Assembly: GCA_021785115.1 (NCBI GenBank)
Contig: JAJYGO010000392.1
Span: 1-11,232 of the forward strand
Length of the DNA stretch: 11,232 nt
Direction: 5' to 3'
Source: Chloroflexota bacterium
GTDB taxonomy: Bacteria > Chloroflexota > Limnocylindria > Limnocylindrales > CSP1-4
Each line of letters opens with the position of its first letter. Within the stretch, counting starts at the first letter, position 1. Of this stretch, positions 1 to 9,089 are shown one piece after another. The notes under the pieces were generated by a model. That model was not told the DNA's origin. It made no database searches and saw only the letters and a program-made list of their open reading frames with translations. The translations under genes were made by a program, and so were the position numbers.

Positions 1-247
1 GGTCGACGAGACCGCGATCGCCGCCGCCGCGGCAGCAGTCCCGCTGGTGGTGACGACCGAGGAGCACACGGTGCTCGGCGGGCTGGGCGGGTTGGTGGCC
101 GAGATCGTGACCGCGCACGAGCCGCGGCGGGTCCTCCGGATCGGGATCCAGGACACGTGGGGTGAGTCGGCCCCGAACGCCTGGCTGCTCGACCGGCACG
201 GGCTGACCGCGGAGCGGATCGTCGAGCGGGTCCTGGCGGAGCGCTAG
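1..247 (+). CDS. Transketolase family protein, C-terminal fragment (5' end outside window)
   Basis: An open frame runs from base 2 to a TAG at 245-247 and gives about 81 C-terminal residues; the rest lies upstream of the window. It shows the transketolase C-terminal domain pattern: a VVTTEEH strand, a GGLGG turn, then an IGIQDTWGESAP stretch and a closing LLDRHGLTAERI helix. In the family this domain follows the pyrimidine-binding domain and completes a thiamine-diphosphate enzyme that moves two-carbon ketol units between sugars. The SAPNAWLLDRHGLTA form resembles split transketolases (separate N- and C-terminal subunits) found in sugar-catabolic clusters, but whether this gene is split cannot be seen here. 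It converges on iolG and may be the end of a neighbouring sugar operon. A GTG at base 47 is internal to the domain and is not the start. Confidence 0.85.
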   Translation, partial: VDETAIAAAAAAVPLVVTTEEHTVLGGLGGLVAEIVTAHEPRRVLRIGIQDTWGESAPNAWLLDRHGLTAERIVERVLAER

Positions 248-279
248 CCGTCACCCTCACGGCGAACCGCGGGATTTGC

Positions 280-420
280 CTCATCGACGGTTGATGCCGG
301 TATTCGAGCGTTGCCGGTGTCCACGCGGCCGCCCAATTACCTCATCTACGGCCCCCACCCGTGAGTGAGACGGTTTCGGCCCCCGACGCCTTGCGAATAC
401 CGCTGCCAACCGTCAATGAG
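280..420. repeat. Nested inverted-repeat element in the gene-free convergent gap
   Basis: The gap 248-462 has no gene. It holds a long imperfect inverted repeat. The left arm is 280-306 and the right arm 394-420, with paired blocks GACGGTTG (286-293) with CAACCGTC (407-414) and CGGTATTCG (298-306) with CGAATACCG (394-402). By hand, 22 of 27 positions pair as Watson-Crick and two more as G-U. Between the arms the end motif occurs again as a smaller pair (341-351 and 359-369). In all there are four copies of a CTCATCGACGG-like 11-mer, two in each orientation. It could be a structured two-way terminator for the converging genes, a protein-binding array, or a decayed miniature transposable element. 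No clear target-site duplication flanks it and there is no T-tract. Confidence 0.6.
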
Positions 421-462
421 CAGGATTCGTACCGGGCGATTCCGCGGCTTGCGCCCTGTGTC

Positions 463-1455
463 TCAGCCGACCTTGACGGCCCGCCCGGTGGCCACGCTCT
501 CGTTGGCGGCCTCGGCGAGGACCAGCGCGGCGCGTCCGTCGGCGAAGCCCACGGCGGGCTCGCGATCCTCCTTGACAGCCGTGACGAACTCATCGAGCTC
601 CGCCTTGAACGCGGGCATGTAGCGCTCCAGGAAGAAGCCCAGGATCGGCCCGGCGGCCTCCGTCTCGGTCGCGGTGTTGGCGCGCACCGTGGTCGGCGTC
701 CAGTTGCCGGCCTCGAGCGAGCCGAGGTCGCCGAACACCTCGAGCCTCTGGTCGTAGCCGTAGGCGCAGGAACGGCTGTTGACGATCGTGGCCAGGGCGC
801 CGCTGGCCGCGCGCATCACGATGATCGCCTGCGCGTGGTCCTTGGCCTCCTGGAACGCCTCGAGCCCGTCGTCGGAGCCCATCGCCTGGACCTCGACCAT
901 GTCGCCCAGCTGGTAGCGCGCCATGTCGAAGTCGTGGATGGTCATGTCCTTGAACATGCCGCCGGACACCGACAGGTACGACGCGGGAGGCGGCTGCGGG
1001 TCGCGCGACGTGATGCCCAGCGCCCGCACCATGCCGATCTCGCCCTTCGCGACGCGCTCCCTGACCTCCCCGAATGACGGGTCGAACCGGCGGCAGAAGC
1101 CGAGCATGACGAACGGCGCCCGATGCTGGATCTCGGCCCAGGCCGCGTCGATCTTGGCGAGGTCGAGGTCGATGGGCTTCTCGAGCAGGACCTTCTTGTC
1201 CGCATCGACCGCGCGGCGGAGCATCTCGATGTGGGTGTTGGTCGGAGTCCCGATCACGACGGCGTCGATCGACGGGTCGGCGAACGCGTCCTCCGGGTCG
1301 AGGCTCCAGCGGGCGCCGTACTTGCCGGCGAGGGCCGTCGCGGCCGATTCGATCGGGTCGCACACCCAGACCAGCTCCGCATCGGGGTTCTCGCTGATCG
1401 AGCGGGCGTGGACCTGACCCACGCGGCCCGCCCCCAACATGGCGACGCGAAGCAT
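463..1455 (-). CDS. iolG: Inositol 2-dehydrogenase (Gfo/Idh/MocA family)
   Basis: The 330-residue product oxidises myo-inositol to 2-keto-myo-inositol (scyllo-inosose) with NAD+, the first step of inositol breakdown in the cytoplasm. The N-terminal Rossmann fold has GAGRVG at residues 8-13, and Asp33 ends the second strand, as expected for NAD+ preference. Glu92-Lys93-Pro94 is the family EKP motif. Asp170 and His174 (KDMTIHDFD) match the catalytic Asp and His of Bacillus subtilis inositol dehydrogenase. The ATG at 1455 was chosen because the Rossmann strand starts at once after it and AGGAGG (1464-1469 on the minus strand) lies 8 bases upstream. The open frame continues to 1818, but that extension overlaps iolD and carries no domain. 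The gene is divergent from iolD-iolE, which supports the inositol role. A related cyclitol or sugar substrate is possible, as the family is broad. Confidence 0.88.
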   Translation of the reverse strand: MLRVAMLGAGRVGQVHARSISENPDAELVWVCDPIESAATALAGKYGARWSLDPEDAFADPSIDAVVIGTPTNTHIEMLRRAVDADKKVLLEKPIDLDLAKIDAAWAEIQHRAPFVMLGFCRRFDPSFGEVRERVAKGEIGMVRALGITSRDPQPPPASYLSVSGGMFKDMTIHDFDMARYQLGDMVEVQAMGSDDGLEAFQEAKDHAQAIIVMRAASGALATIVNSRSCAYGYDQRLEVFGDLGSLEAGNWTPTTVRANTATETEAAGPILGFFLERYMPAFKAELDEFVTAVKEDREPAVGFADGRAALVLAEAANESVATGRAVKVG

Positions 1456-1480
1456 GTGCGGTGCCTCCTGGATGCTCGTG

Positions 1481-1505
1481 TCGGCGGCCCGCCGCGGGCC
1501 GCCGA
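1481..1505 (-). promoter_or_regulatory. Strong hairpin in the iolG leader
   Basis: Arms TCGGCGGCCCG (1481-1491) and CGGGCCGCCGA (1495-1505) are perfectly complementary over 11 bp with a 3-base loop. The structure starts 11 bases upstream of the iolG AGGAGG box. It has no T-tract on either strand. It may shield or expose the ribosome-binding site, stabilise the mRNA end, or limit transcription through the divergent gap. The function is inferred; only the repeat is seen. No convincing -35/-10 pair for iolG was found in 1456-1693. Confidence 0.45.
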
Positions 1506-1574
1506 TCGTCGGTTGACAGCCAATCCGGTGGGCGCGGGCCCTGGGACCCAGACCGGCGGGATGGCCGGGGAGGG

Positions 1575-1604
1575 TTGCGCTCCAGGGTCGCGCCGGACTA
1601 GAGT
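1575..1604 (+). promoter_or_regulatory. Candidate iolDE promoter
   Basis: A TTGCGC -35 box (1575-1580), an 18-base spacer and a TAGAGT -10 box (1599-1604) form a moderate sigma-70-type promoter. A LacI-type operator begins at the very next base, as at the importer promoter, which supports the call more than the box scores do. Transcription would begin near 1611 and leave a leader of about 80 bases before iolD. Confidence 0.45.
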
Positions 1605-1616
1605 GTAAACGATTAC
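1605..1616 (+). promoter_or_regulatory. LacI-type operator upstream of iolD
   Basis: GTAAACGATTAC is a 12-base palindrome with a CG centre and one mismatched pair, the typical form of LacI-family operators. It differs at one base from GTAATCGATTAC, as does the operator at 4551-4562. It sits directly after the -10 box and over the expected start point, so a bound protein would repress iolDE. Confidence 0.6.
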
Positions 1617-1693
1617 CGATGCCAGATGCACCAGGCGCGCGCCGTCGGCCCGCCTCGCCGCACGCAGTCGTTCCCCTGAGAGGAGGCCACGCG

Positions 1694-3570
<1,877 letters not shown>

Positions 3571-3574
<4 letters not shown>

Positions 3575-4443
3575 GGATCGCGACCGCGGTCGTCAACTGG
3601 AACAACCCCGACATCCCCGATGTCTTCCCGTGGATGCCCTACGGTCAGGCGCTCGACCGCATGGTCGAGGCGGGCTATGACGCCACCGAGTGGGGCCCGT
3701 CGATGCCGACGGACCCGGACGAGCTCCACGAGGCGCTCACCAGCCGCGGCCTCGACCTCGTCGGCGCGTTCGTCGGGCTCGGCTTCCGCGACGCCGAGAG
3801 GCTGGAGCCCGAGCTCGAGCGGGCGCTGGGCATCGCGCGGTTCCTGGCCGCCAACGGCGCCGGGGTGCTGATCGCGGCCGAGGCCGGCGACGAAAGCCGG
3901 CGGGGCGAGGCCGGCCACGTGGACGAGTCCCGCGGCCTGACGGACGGGCAGTGGCGGAGCCTGGCGAGCGGGCTCGACGAGCTCGCCCGACGCGTGGCGC
4001 CCCTCGGCATGCGCCTGGCGTTCCACAACCACGCGGGGACGTACGTCGAGACCCCGGCCGAGATCGCGCGCCTGCTCGACGAGACAGACGCGGCGCTCGT
4101 CGGCTGGTGCCTCGACGTCGGCCACCTCGCGTTCGGGGGCGGCCTCGCCATGGAGCTCCTCCCGAAGTACGCGGACAGGGTGAAGCACGTCCACGTGAAG
4201 GATGTGGACGGCCGCGTCCTGGCCCGCGCCAAGGCACACGAATGGTCGTTCGGCCAGGCCCTCGCGCACTACATCTTCCCGCCGCTGGGACAAGGGATCG
4301 CGCAGATCCCCGAGGTCGTGGCAGCGCTCAAGGGCGTCGGCTACGACGGCTGGTACGTGATCGAGCAGGACACCTGCCGCGGCGACCCCACGCCGACCGC
4401 GAAGGCGAACCGCGCCTATCTCGAGGGATTGCTCGGCGCCTGA
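3571..4443 (+). CDS. iolE: 2-keto-myo-inositol (inosose) dehydratase, xylose-isomerase-like TIM barrel
   Basis: The 290-residue product is assigned to the dehydration of 2-keto-myo-inositol to the cyclic dione used by IolD. Bacillus subtilis IolE has about 297 residues. TIM-barrel metal-site motifs are visible: FHNHAGTY near residue 151, CLDVGH near 180, HVHVKDVDG near 206 and VIEQD near 262. The FHNHAGTYVETPAE segment and the LLDETD that follows are typical of IolE. The GTG at 3571 overlaps the iolD stop (GTGA), with GAGGAG at 3560-3565 five bases upstream, so the two are translationally coupled. The main alternative is an IolI-like inosose isomerase or another sugar epimerase of the same fold. 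Coupling to iolD and the closeness of the FHNHAGT region favour IolE. Confidence 0.82.
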
Positions 4444-4488
4444 CGCATCGGCCACCTCCGCACGGCGCCCATGACGGTGCCGGATGCG
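4444..4488 (+). terminator. Hairpin after iolE, possible terminator
   Basis: Directly after the iolE TGA, CGCATC (4444-4449) pairs with GATGCG (4483-4488). The stem continues through GG/CC and CACC/GGTG (4453-4456 with 4476-4479), interrupted by small bulges, with a loop of about 19 bases. There is no T-tract, so it is a weak or non-canonical terminator that would separate iolDE from the importer promoter at 4520. Confidence 0.4.
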
Positions 4489-4503
4489 GCCCGGCTGCGA
4501 CAC

Positions 4504-4517
4504 CGGTTGCGAAACCG
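4504..4517 (+). promoter_or_regulatory. Inverted repeat just upstream of the importer -35 box
   Basis: CGGTTGCGAAACCG is a 14-base palindrome with one mismatched pair. It ends two bases before the TTGACA box at 4520, where activators or second repressors often bind. Its right half is part of a 10-mer, TGCGAAACCG (4508-4517), found again at 10321-10330 over the lacI/Gfo-Idh operator, hinting that the same protein may recognise both regions. Confidence 0.4.
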
Positions 4518-4519
4518 TG

Positions 4520-4548
4520 TTGACATGTGGACACCGCGCGACTAACGT
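4520..4548 (+). promoter_or_regulatory. Importer operon promoter
   Basis: A perfect TTGACA -35 box (4520-4525), a 17-base spacer and TAACGT (4543-4548) as -10 box make this the best sigma-70-type promoter in the window. The start point would fall near 4555, inside the operator, giving a leader of about 105 bases before the binding-protein gene. Confidence 0.7.
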
Positions 4549-4550
4549 CT

Positions 4551-4562
4551 GCAATCGATTAC
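4551..4562 (+). promoter_or_regulatory. LacI-type operator at the importer start point
   Basis: GCAATCGATTAC holds a perfect AATCGATT core and differs by one base from GTAATCGATTAC. The iolD site differs from the same sequence by a different base. It starts two bases after the -10 box, a classic repressor position, and so probably links sugar uptake to iolDE expression. Confidence 0.65.
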
Positions 4563-4660
4563 GCGACGAACGCAACGGCCGAATGGAGCCCGCCACACGG
4601 CGGTGGCAGATGCGCCGGTCGGTAGTCGGCAAGGCTTTCTCACGGAGGAGTGGAAAGAAC

Positions 4661-5734
4661 ATGGCCATCAATCGAGTGGTGCGGCTCGCTGGCGCCCTGA
4701 TCGCCAGCGCCGCCATCGTCGTCGGTTGCGGATCGAACGCAGCGACGCCATCGCCGGCCGCCAGTGGCGGCGGCTCGGGCACAGCGTCGGCCGGCTGTCC
4801 GTACAAGTTCGCGGTCATCACCCATGGCGACACGGGCAGCTTCTGGAGCGTCGTCTACAAGGGCGCCAAGGACGCCGCTGCTGCAACGGGCTGCACGCTC
4901 ACCGAGGTCTACGGGTCGCAGCAGCAGGGTCAGGCGCAGCCTGACGACAACGCCGAGAACCAGGCCATCCAGGACGCGGTCAACCAGAAGGTCGACGGCC
5001 TGGCGGTCTCCGATCACAACCCCAGCCTGATGAACCCGACCCTCGCCGCAGCGGCGAAGGCCGGCATCCCCGTCGTGCTCATCAACGCAGGGTGCGACGA
5101 CGCCGACATCGCGGCGTCGGGTGCCATGACCTGCGTGGGCCAGCCTGAGGCGTTCGCCGGCAAGCAGGCCGGCGCCCGCTTCATGGCCGAGCAGGCGAAC
5201 AACGTCCTGTGCGTCATCCACCAGAGCGGCCAGAACCTGCTCGACCGCTGCAACGGCATCGCCCAGGCGCTCGGCACCGGGGCCACCTGCTCGACCGGCG
5301 ACGCCCCGGCCAGCGGCCCGGCGTGCACCGAGCTGACCCTGAGCGTTCCGAACGCGGCCTCCAACCCCAGCGCATCCGCCCAGCAGGTCACCGCGTACCT
5401 CCAGGCCCACCCCGGCGTCAACGCGGTCATGACCCTGAACAACGCGATCGCCCAGGGCGTGCAGTCGGCGCTGCCCAGCGGCAGCAAGGTCAAGCTCGCC
5501 ACGTTCGACCTCAACAGCTGGGACATCTCGGCGGTCAAGGCCGGAACGATCGACTTCGTCGTCGACCAGCAGCAGTACCTCCAGGGCTACCTGCCGATCG
5601 TGTTCCTCCAGCTCTACAAGGCCCACTACGGGGCGAGCGTCGGCGGCGGCACCACCGTTCCGACCGGTCCGCTCCTCGTGGACAAGACCAATGTCTCCAA
5701 TGTGGAGGCCGGGGCCGCCGCCGGCGAGTCCTGA
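4661..5734 (+). CDS. Sugar ABC transporter substrate-binding lipoprotein (ribose/inositol type)
   Basis: The 357-residue product is the extracellular binding protein of the importer encoded downstream. A lipoprotein signal peptide ends in VVG-Cys23, followed by a Ser/Gly/Pro-rich linker to about residue 45. The body has the two-lobed periplasmic-binding type 1 fold: KFAVITHGDTGSFWSVVYKGAKDAA (first strand and ligand loop, residues 49-73), VDGLAVSDHN, AGIPVVLINAG, and VNAVMTLNN near the hinge. Family ligands are ribose, galactose, inositol and similar sugars; the adjacent iol genes make a cyclitol the likely one. The ATG at 4661 starts the signal peptide, with GGAGGAG at 4644-4650. The open frame extends to 4484 but that would bury the signal. 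The mature part has eight cysteines besides Cys23 (46, 78, 145, 158, 184, 197, 210, 222), many for this family, suggesting disulfides. Confidence 0.88.
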   Translation: MAINRVVRLAGALIASAAIVVGCGSNAATPSPAASGGGSGTASAGCPYKFAVITHGDTGSFWSVVYKGAKDAAAATGCTLTEVYGSQQQGQAQPDDNAENQAIQDAVNQKVDGLAVSDHNPSLMNPTLAAAAKAGIPVVLINAGCDDADIAASGAMTCVGQPEAFAGKQAGARFMAEQANNVLCVIHQSGQNLLDRCNGIAQALGTGATCSTGDAPASGPACTELTLSVPNAASNPSASAQQVTAYLQAHPGVNAVMTLNNAIAQGVQSALPSGSKVKLATFDLNSWDISAVKAGTIDFVVDQQQYLQGYLPIVFLQLYKAHYGASVGGGTTVPTGPLLVDKTNVSNVEAGAAAGES

Positions 5735-5768
5735 GCACGAGCGCTCCTAGCTGGCACACGTGATGTGA

Positions 5769-5807
5769 CGCTGGCCCGGGCCGGGGGGAACCCCGCCCGG
5801 GCCAGCG
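5769..5807 (+). promoter_or_regulatory. Long perfect hairpin between binding-protein and permease genes
   Basis: CGCTGGCCCGGGC (5769-5781) and GCCCGGGCCAGCG (5795-5807) pair perfectly over 13 bp. Inside the loop GGGG and CCCC can pair around a GGAA tetraloop. There is no T-tract and the operon continues, so it more likely acts as a partial terminator or a block to 3' exonuclease. Similar intergenic hairpins in other importer operons keep binding protein in excess over membrane parts; that role is inferred here. Confidence 0.65.
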
Positions 5808-5835
5808 AGCAAGAGGAGAGGTGGGCGACTGCGCC

Positions 5836-6909
5836 ATGGATGTGCCGACCCCGACGAAGCGGGCCGCGCCTGCTGCCAGTCCTGGCGATCGCGTCGTCGC
5901 CGCCCGAGCCGTCACCCGCATCTTCCGGAGGCCGGAGGTCGGTGCGGCACTGGCCGCCGTTGCGATCTTCCTCATCTTCGCGCTGAACCCAACCTCGAGT
6001 CCGCTCTGGCTCTCGCAGGCCGGTTTCGTCGGCTGGCTCACGCAGGCGTGGCAGTTCGGGATCATGGCGGTGCCGGTCGGCCTGCTGATGATCGGCGGCG
6101 AGTTCGACCTGTCGGCCGGCGTCATGACGGGGTCCACGGCCATCCTGATCGGCCTCCTCGCCAACGGGTTCGGCTGGAACCTCTGGCTTTGCATCGCGGT
6201 GTCCGCGGTCTTCGCCGTGCTGGTCGGCCTGTTCAACGGCATCCTGGTCGTGCGGACCAAGCTGCCCAGCTTCATCGTCACCTTGGCGACGTTCTTCGTG
6301 CTCCGCGGCACCTCGGTCGGCCTTGTCGAGGCGATCAACGCCAACAGCACGGTCGTCACGGTGCTCAACCCGCCGGCCGGTTCCGACACAGCCCGGGCCA
6401 TCTTCGGCGGCAGCGTCGGGTCGGCGCCGGCCTTCCCGGTCGCGCTGTTCTGGTGGCTCGCGGTGACCGCCCTCGGCATGCTGGTCCTCTCGCGCACCAC
6501 GGTTGGCAACTGGATCTACGCGTCGGGTGGCGAGCCCAATGCGGCGCGCAACGTGGGCGTGCCCGTCGGCTCCACCAAGATCCTGCTGTTCATCGGCACG
6601 GCCCTCGGGGCGTGGCTGGTCGGCACGATCCAGTTCACGGCGGGCCTATCGGCCGTCTCCGAGCAGGGCGTCGGCTACGAGCTCTACTACATCGTCGCAG
6701 CGGTCGTCGGGGGCTGCATGCTGACCGGTGGCTACGGCTCGGTCCTGGGGGCGTCCATCGGGGCAGCCATCATCGGCATGTCCCTCCAGGGCGTGATCTA
6801 TGCCAGGTGGCCGAGCCAGTGGGGTTTCGCCTTCCTCGGGATCCTGCTGCTGTTCGGGGTGATCGTCAACGCGGTGACGTTCCGCCAGGCACAGAGGGCA
6901 CGCCGATGA
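5836..6909 (+). CDS. Sugar ABC transporter permease (RbsC-like)
   Basis: The 357-residue product is the membrane channel subunit of the importer. After a cytoplasmic N-terminus of about 35 residues, roughly eight to ten hydrophobic helices follow. Conserved family segments are [14 protein letters not shown] (about 87-100), [20 protein letters not shown] (about 131-150) and the late [20 protein letters not shown] region. These match the branched-chain/ribose-type permeases that work as homodimers. The ATG at 5836 was preferred over the GTG at 5821 because the purine-rich GAGGTG box (5818-5823) is 12 bases away from the ATG but would overlap the GTG. A GTG at 5842 is another option. The stop overlaps the ATPase start by 4 bases (ATGA). 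Confidence 0.9.
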   Translation: MDVPTPTKRAAPAASPGDRVVAARAVTRIFRRPEVGAALAAVAIFLIFALNPTSSPLWLSQAGFVGWLTQAWQFGIMAVPVGLLMIGGEFDLSAGVMTGSTAILIGLLANGFGWNLWLCIAVSAVFAVLVGLFNGILVVRTKLPSFIVTLATFFVLRGTSVGLVEAINANSTVVTVLNPPAGSDTARAIFGGSVGSAPAFPVALFWWLAVTALGMLVLSRTTVGNWIYASGGEPNAARNVGVPVGSTKILLFIGTALGAWLVGTIQFTAGLSAVSEQGVGYELYYIVAAVVGGCMLTGGYGSVLGASIGAAIIGMSLQGVIYARWPSQWGFAFLGILLLFGVIVNAVTFRQAQRARR

Positions 6910-7793
6910 CCAGCAACCCCGCTCCCGGCGCCAAGCCGCCGGCCGAAGCCGCCCCCGTCCCGCTGCTCGAGGCGCGGCACGTCAGCAAGTACTTCGGCAG
7001 CGTCACCGCGCTCCGCGACGTCTCGCTCGAGGTTCGCGCGGGCGAGGTCACCTGCGTGCTGGGCGACAACGGCGCGGGCAAGTCCTCGCTGATCAAGACG
7101 CTGTCCGGGGTCTTCCCCCCGGACGAGGGCGAGATCCTCGTGGACGGCCGGCCGGTCCGCTTCAACGGGCCGCGCGAAGCCCGCGCGCATGGCATCGCCA
7201 CGGTGTTCCAGGACCTGGCGACCGTGCCGATGATGTCGATCTGGCGGAACTTCTTCCTGGGCCAGGAGCCGACGCGGGCGTACGGTCCCATCCGATTCCT
7301 CGACCAGGGGCGCGCCAAGAGCGTCATGAAGGACGAGATGGCGAAGATGGGGATCAACGTCTCCGATCCCAACCAGTACGTCGGCACGCTCTCGGGCGGC
7401 GAGCGGCAGGCGGTCGCCATCTCGCGCGCCGTCTACTTCGGGGCCCGGGTGCTGATCCTCGACGAGCCGACCTCGGCCCTGGGCGTCCGCCAGTCGGGGA
7501 TCGTGCTCCGCTACGTCGTCCAGGCGCGTGACATGGGCCGGGGCGTGGTCCTCATCACCCACAACCCCCACCACGCCTACCCGGTGGGCGACCGCTTCGT
7601 GCTGCTCAAGCTGGGGCAGGTGATGGGCAGCTACACCAAGGACCAGATCACGGTCGCGGATCTCACCCAGATGATGGCCGGCGGCGAGGAGCTCGCCCAG
7701 CTGAGCCACGAGCTGCAGCGGTTCGGGAGCGAGCAGCCCTCGCTCCAGAGCGTCGCCCGGCAGATGGCCGAGGACGCCGCCACCCAGCCCTGA
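6906..7793 (+). CDS. Sugar ABC transporter ATP-binding protein, single-domain
   Basis: The 295-residue product powers the importer. It has every ATPase motif once: Walker [10 protein letters not shown] (53-61), Q-loop Gln102 in FQDL, signature LSGGE (162-166), Walker B LILDE (183-187) and switch His219 in [10 protein letters not shown]. RbsA-type partners of such permeases usually carry two fused ATPase domains (about 500 residues). This one has a single domain, as in FrcA-like systems, and would work as a homodimer. About 45 residues after the domain are polar and helical-looking with no known function. Translation is coupled to the permease by the ATGA overlap. The neighbouring GAGGG sits just upstream as a weak ribosome-binding site. 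Confidence 0.9.
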   Translation: MTSNPAPGAKPPAEAAPVPLLEARHVSKYFGSVTALRDVSLEVRAGEVTCVLGDNGAGKSSLIKTLSGVFPPDEGEILVDGRPVRFNGPREARAHGIATVFQDLATVPMMSIWRNFFLGQEPTRAYGPIRFLDQGRAKSVMKDEMAKMGINVSDPNQYVGTLSGGERQAVAISRAVYFGARVLILDEPTSALGVRQSGIVLRYVVQARDMGRGVVLITHNPHHAYPVGDRFVLLKLGQVMGSYTKDQITVADLTQMMAGGEELAQLSHELQRFGSEQPSLQSVARQMAEDAATQP

Positions 7794-7795
7794 CG

Positions 7796-7843
7796 GGCGG
7801 CGTGCGCCGCCGCCTCCGCAACCCGGCGCCCGGCACCGGCGCC
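7796..7843. terminator. GC-rich hairpins between converging genes
   Basis: The gap 7794-7934 separates the converging ATPase and dehydrogenase genes. GGCGGC (7796-7801) pairs with GCCGCC (7806-7811) around GTGC, three bases past the ATPase stop, and GGCGCC (7825-7830) pairs with GGCGCC (7838-7843). Neither has a T-tract. Position favours a termination role; in such GC-rich DNA short stems also arise by chance. Confidence 0.3.
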
Positions 7844-7934
7844 CCCCCGCGGGAGGCGTCGGGCGTTGCTCGCGGGCGGGCCGGCCGACGATGGTCTGAG
7901 CCAGCCCGTCCGATCCCTCGCGGTCGCCAGGCGC

Positions 7935-9089
7935 CTACGCCGGTGCCTGCCACGGGTCGATGACGACCTTGAGGGAGCCGGGCTCGATCGCGGTCAGGAC
8001 GGCCTCCTCGACCCGCTCGAGCGGGAAGCGGTGGGACACGAAGGACCGCCACGGGTACTCGTCGAGGGTGCGCGCCATCTGCCGCATCGATGGGCCGTAG
8101 GCGCCTGCCTCCTGGCCCGGGATGCCGATCATGCGGATGCCCTTGCTGCACAGGTGTCGATTGGGCGAGATCGCCGCGGTGCCGAGATCGCTGAAGTTGC
8201 CCACCTCGATGTAGGTGCCCCCGGGGCGCAGGAGGTCGAGCGACTCGGGGACGGCCGCCGGCACGCCCGCGCACTCGACCACCACGTCCGCCCCGCGTCC
8301 ATGGGTCAGGTCCCGGACGAGCCCCAGCAGGTCGCCCGCCGAGGCGCTGCTGCGGTCGACGGCATGGTCGGCTCCCAGCCTCCGGGCGAACTCGAGTCGG
8401 GTCGCCGACAGGTCGACCGCGATGACCACGCCGGCGCCCATCATCCTCGCCTTGGCCACGTGGCACAGGCCCAGCGGCCCGGTGCCGAACACGACCACCG
8501 TGTCGCCGAACTGGAAGCCCTCCCCCGGGAACGCGCCGAACTGCTTGGCGCGGTCCAGGCCGATCGTGACCGCGAACACCTCGGCCAGGACCGCGACCTC
8601 GCTCGGCAGGTCGTCGGGAACCCGGAAGATCTTGCTCCCGGGCAGCGCGTAGAGGTAGTGCGCCCAGCCGCCGAACAGGTGCGGCGCCTCGGCGGCCGAG
8701 ATGGTGTTGCCGTAGTCGAGGATGTTGTCGCACAGCGTGTACGGCAGGTCGTGGGTGCAGGACCAGCAGGTCCCGCAGACCAGGTTCGGGCTCACCACCA
8801 CCCGGTCGCCGACCGCCAGCTCGACGCCGTCGAAGTCGAGCACCCTGCCGCCGATCGCGGCGACCGTGCCCACGTTCTCGTGGCCCTGGATGATCGGGAA
8901 CGGGGTCGACGAGGGCTTGGCGGCGCCCGTGTACTGCGCCACATAGCCCTGGTAGGTGTGCTTGTCCGTCCCGCAGATCCCGGACAGCTCGTTGCGCACG
9001 AGGACCGCGCCCGGCCCGGGCTCCGGGATGGGGAAGCCGCGCAGCTCGTAGTGGCGGGGTTCGGTCAACAGGGCGGCACGGGCTTCCAT
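7935..9089 (-). CDS. Zinc-dependent medium-chain alcohol/polyol dehydrogenase
   Basis: The 384-residue product has the full zinc-dehydrogenase layout. Catalytic zinc ligands are Cys39 (GICGTDKH), His70-Glu71 (GHENVG) and probably Glu170. The structural zinc lobe has Cys105, 108, 111 and 120. The Rossmann fold has GTGPLG at 202-207, and the acidic residue ending the next strand (VIAVDLS) suggests NAD+ over NADP+. It would oxidise a secondary alcohol of a sugar, polyol or cyclitol in the cytoplasm. The ATG at 9089 has AGGAGG (9097-9102 on the minus strand) 7 bases upstream. It lies 162 bases downstream of lacI on the same strand, so the two may be cotranscribed. In Thermotoga a zinc dehydrogenase oxidises 2-keto-myo-inositol in an alternative inositol route. 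That role is possible here but not shown by the sequence. Confidence 0.87.
   Translation of the reverse strand: MEARAALLTEPRHYELRGFPIPEPGPGAVLVRNELSGICGTDKHTYQGYVAQYTGAAKPSSTPFPIIQGHENVGTVAAIGGRVLDFDGVELAVGDRVVVSPNLVCGTCWSCTHDLPYTLCDNILDYGNTISAAEAPHLFGGWAHYLYALPGSKIFRVPDDLPSEVAVLAEVFAVTIGLDRAKQFGAFPGEGFQFGDTVVVFGTGPLGLCHVAKARMMGAGVVIAVDLSATRLEFARRLGADHAVDRSSASAGDLLGLVRDLTHGRGADVVVECAGVPAAVPESLDLLRPGGTYIEVGNFSDLGTAAISPNRHLCSKGIRMIGIPGQEAGAYGPSMRQMARTLDEYPWRSFVSHRFPLERVEEAVLTAIEPGSLKVVIDPWQAPA

Noticed and set aside
1513..1518. Perfect TTGACA on the plus strand between iolG and iolD
   Set aside because: No -10-like box lies 15-19 bases downstream; the region there is GC-only. Probably chance.
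1619..1693. N-terminal extension of iolD from an ATG at 1619
   Set aside because: There is no ribosome-binding site, it lies against the operator and expected start point, and the added residues are not part of the family. TTG at 1694 has a perfect AGGAGG.
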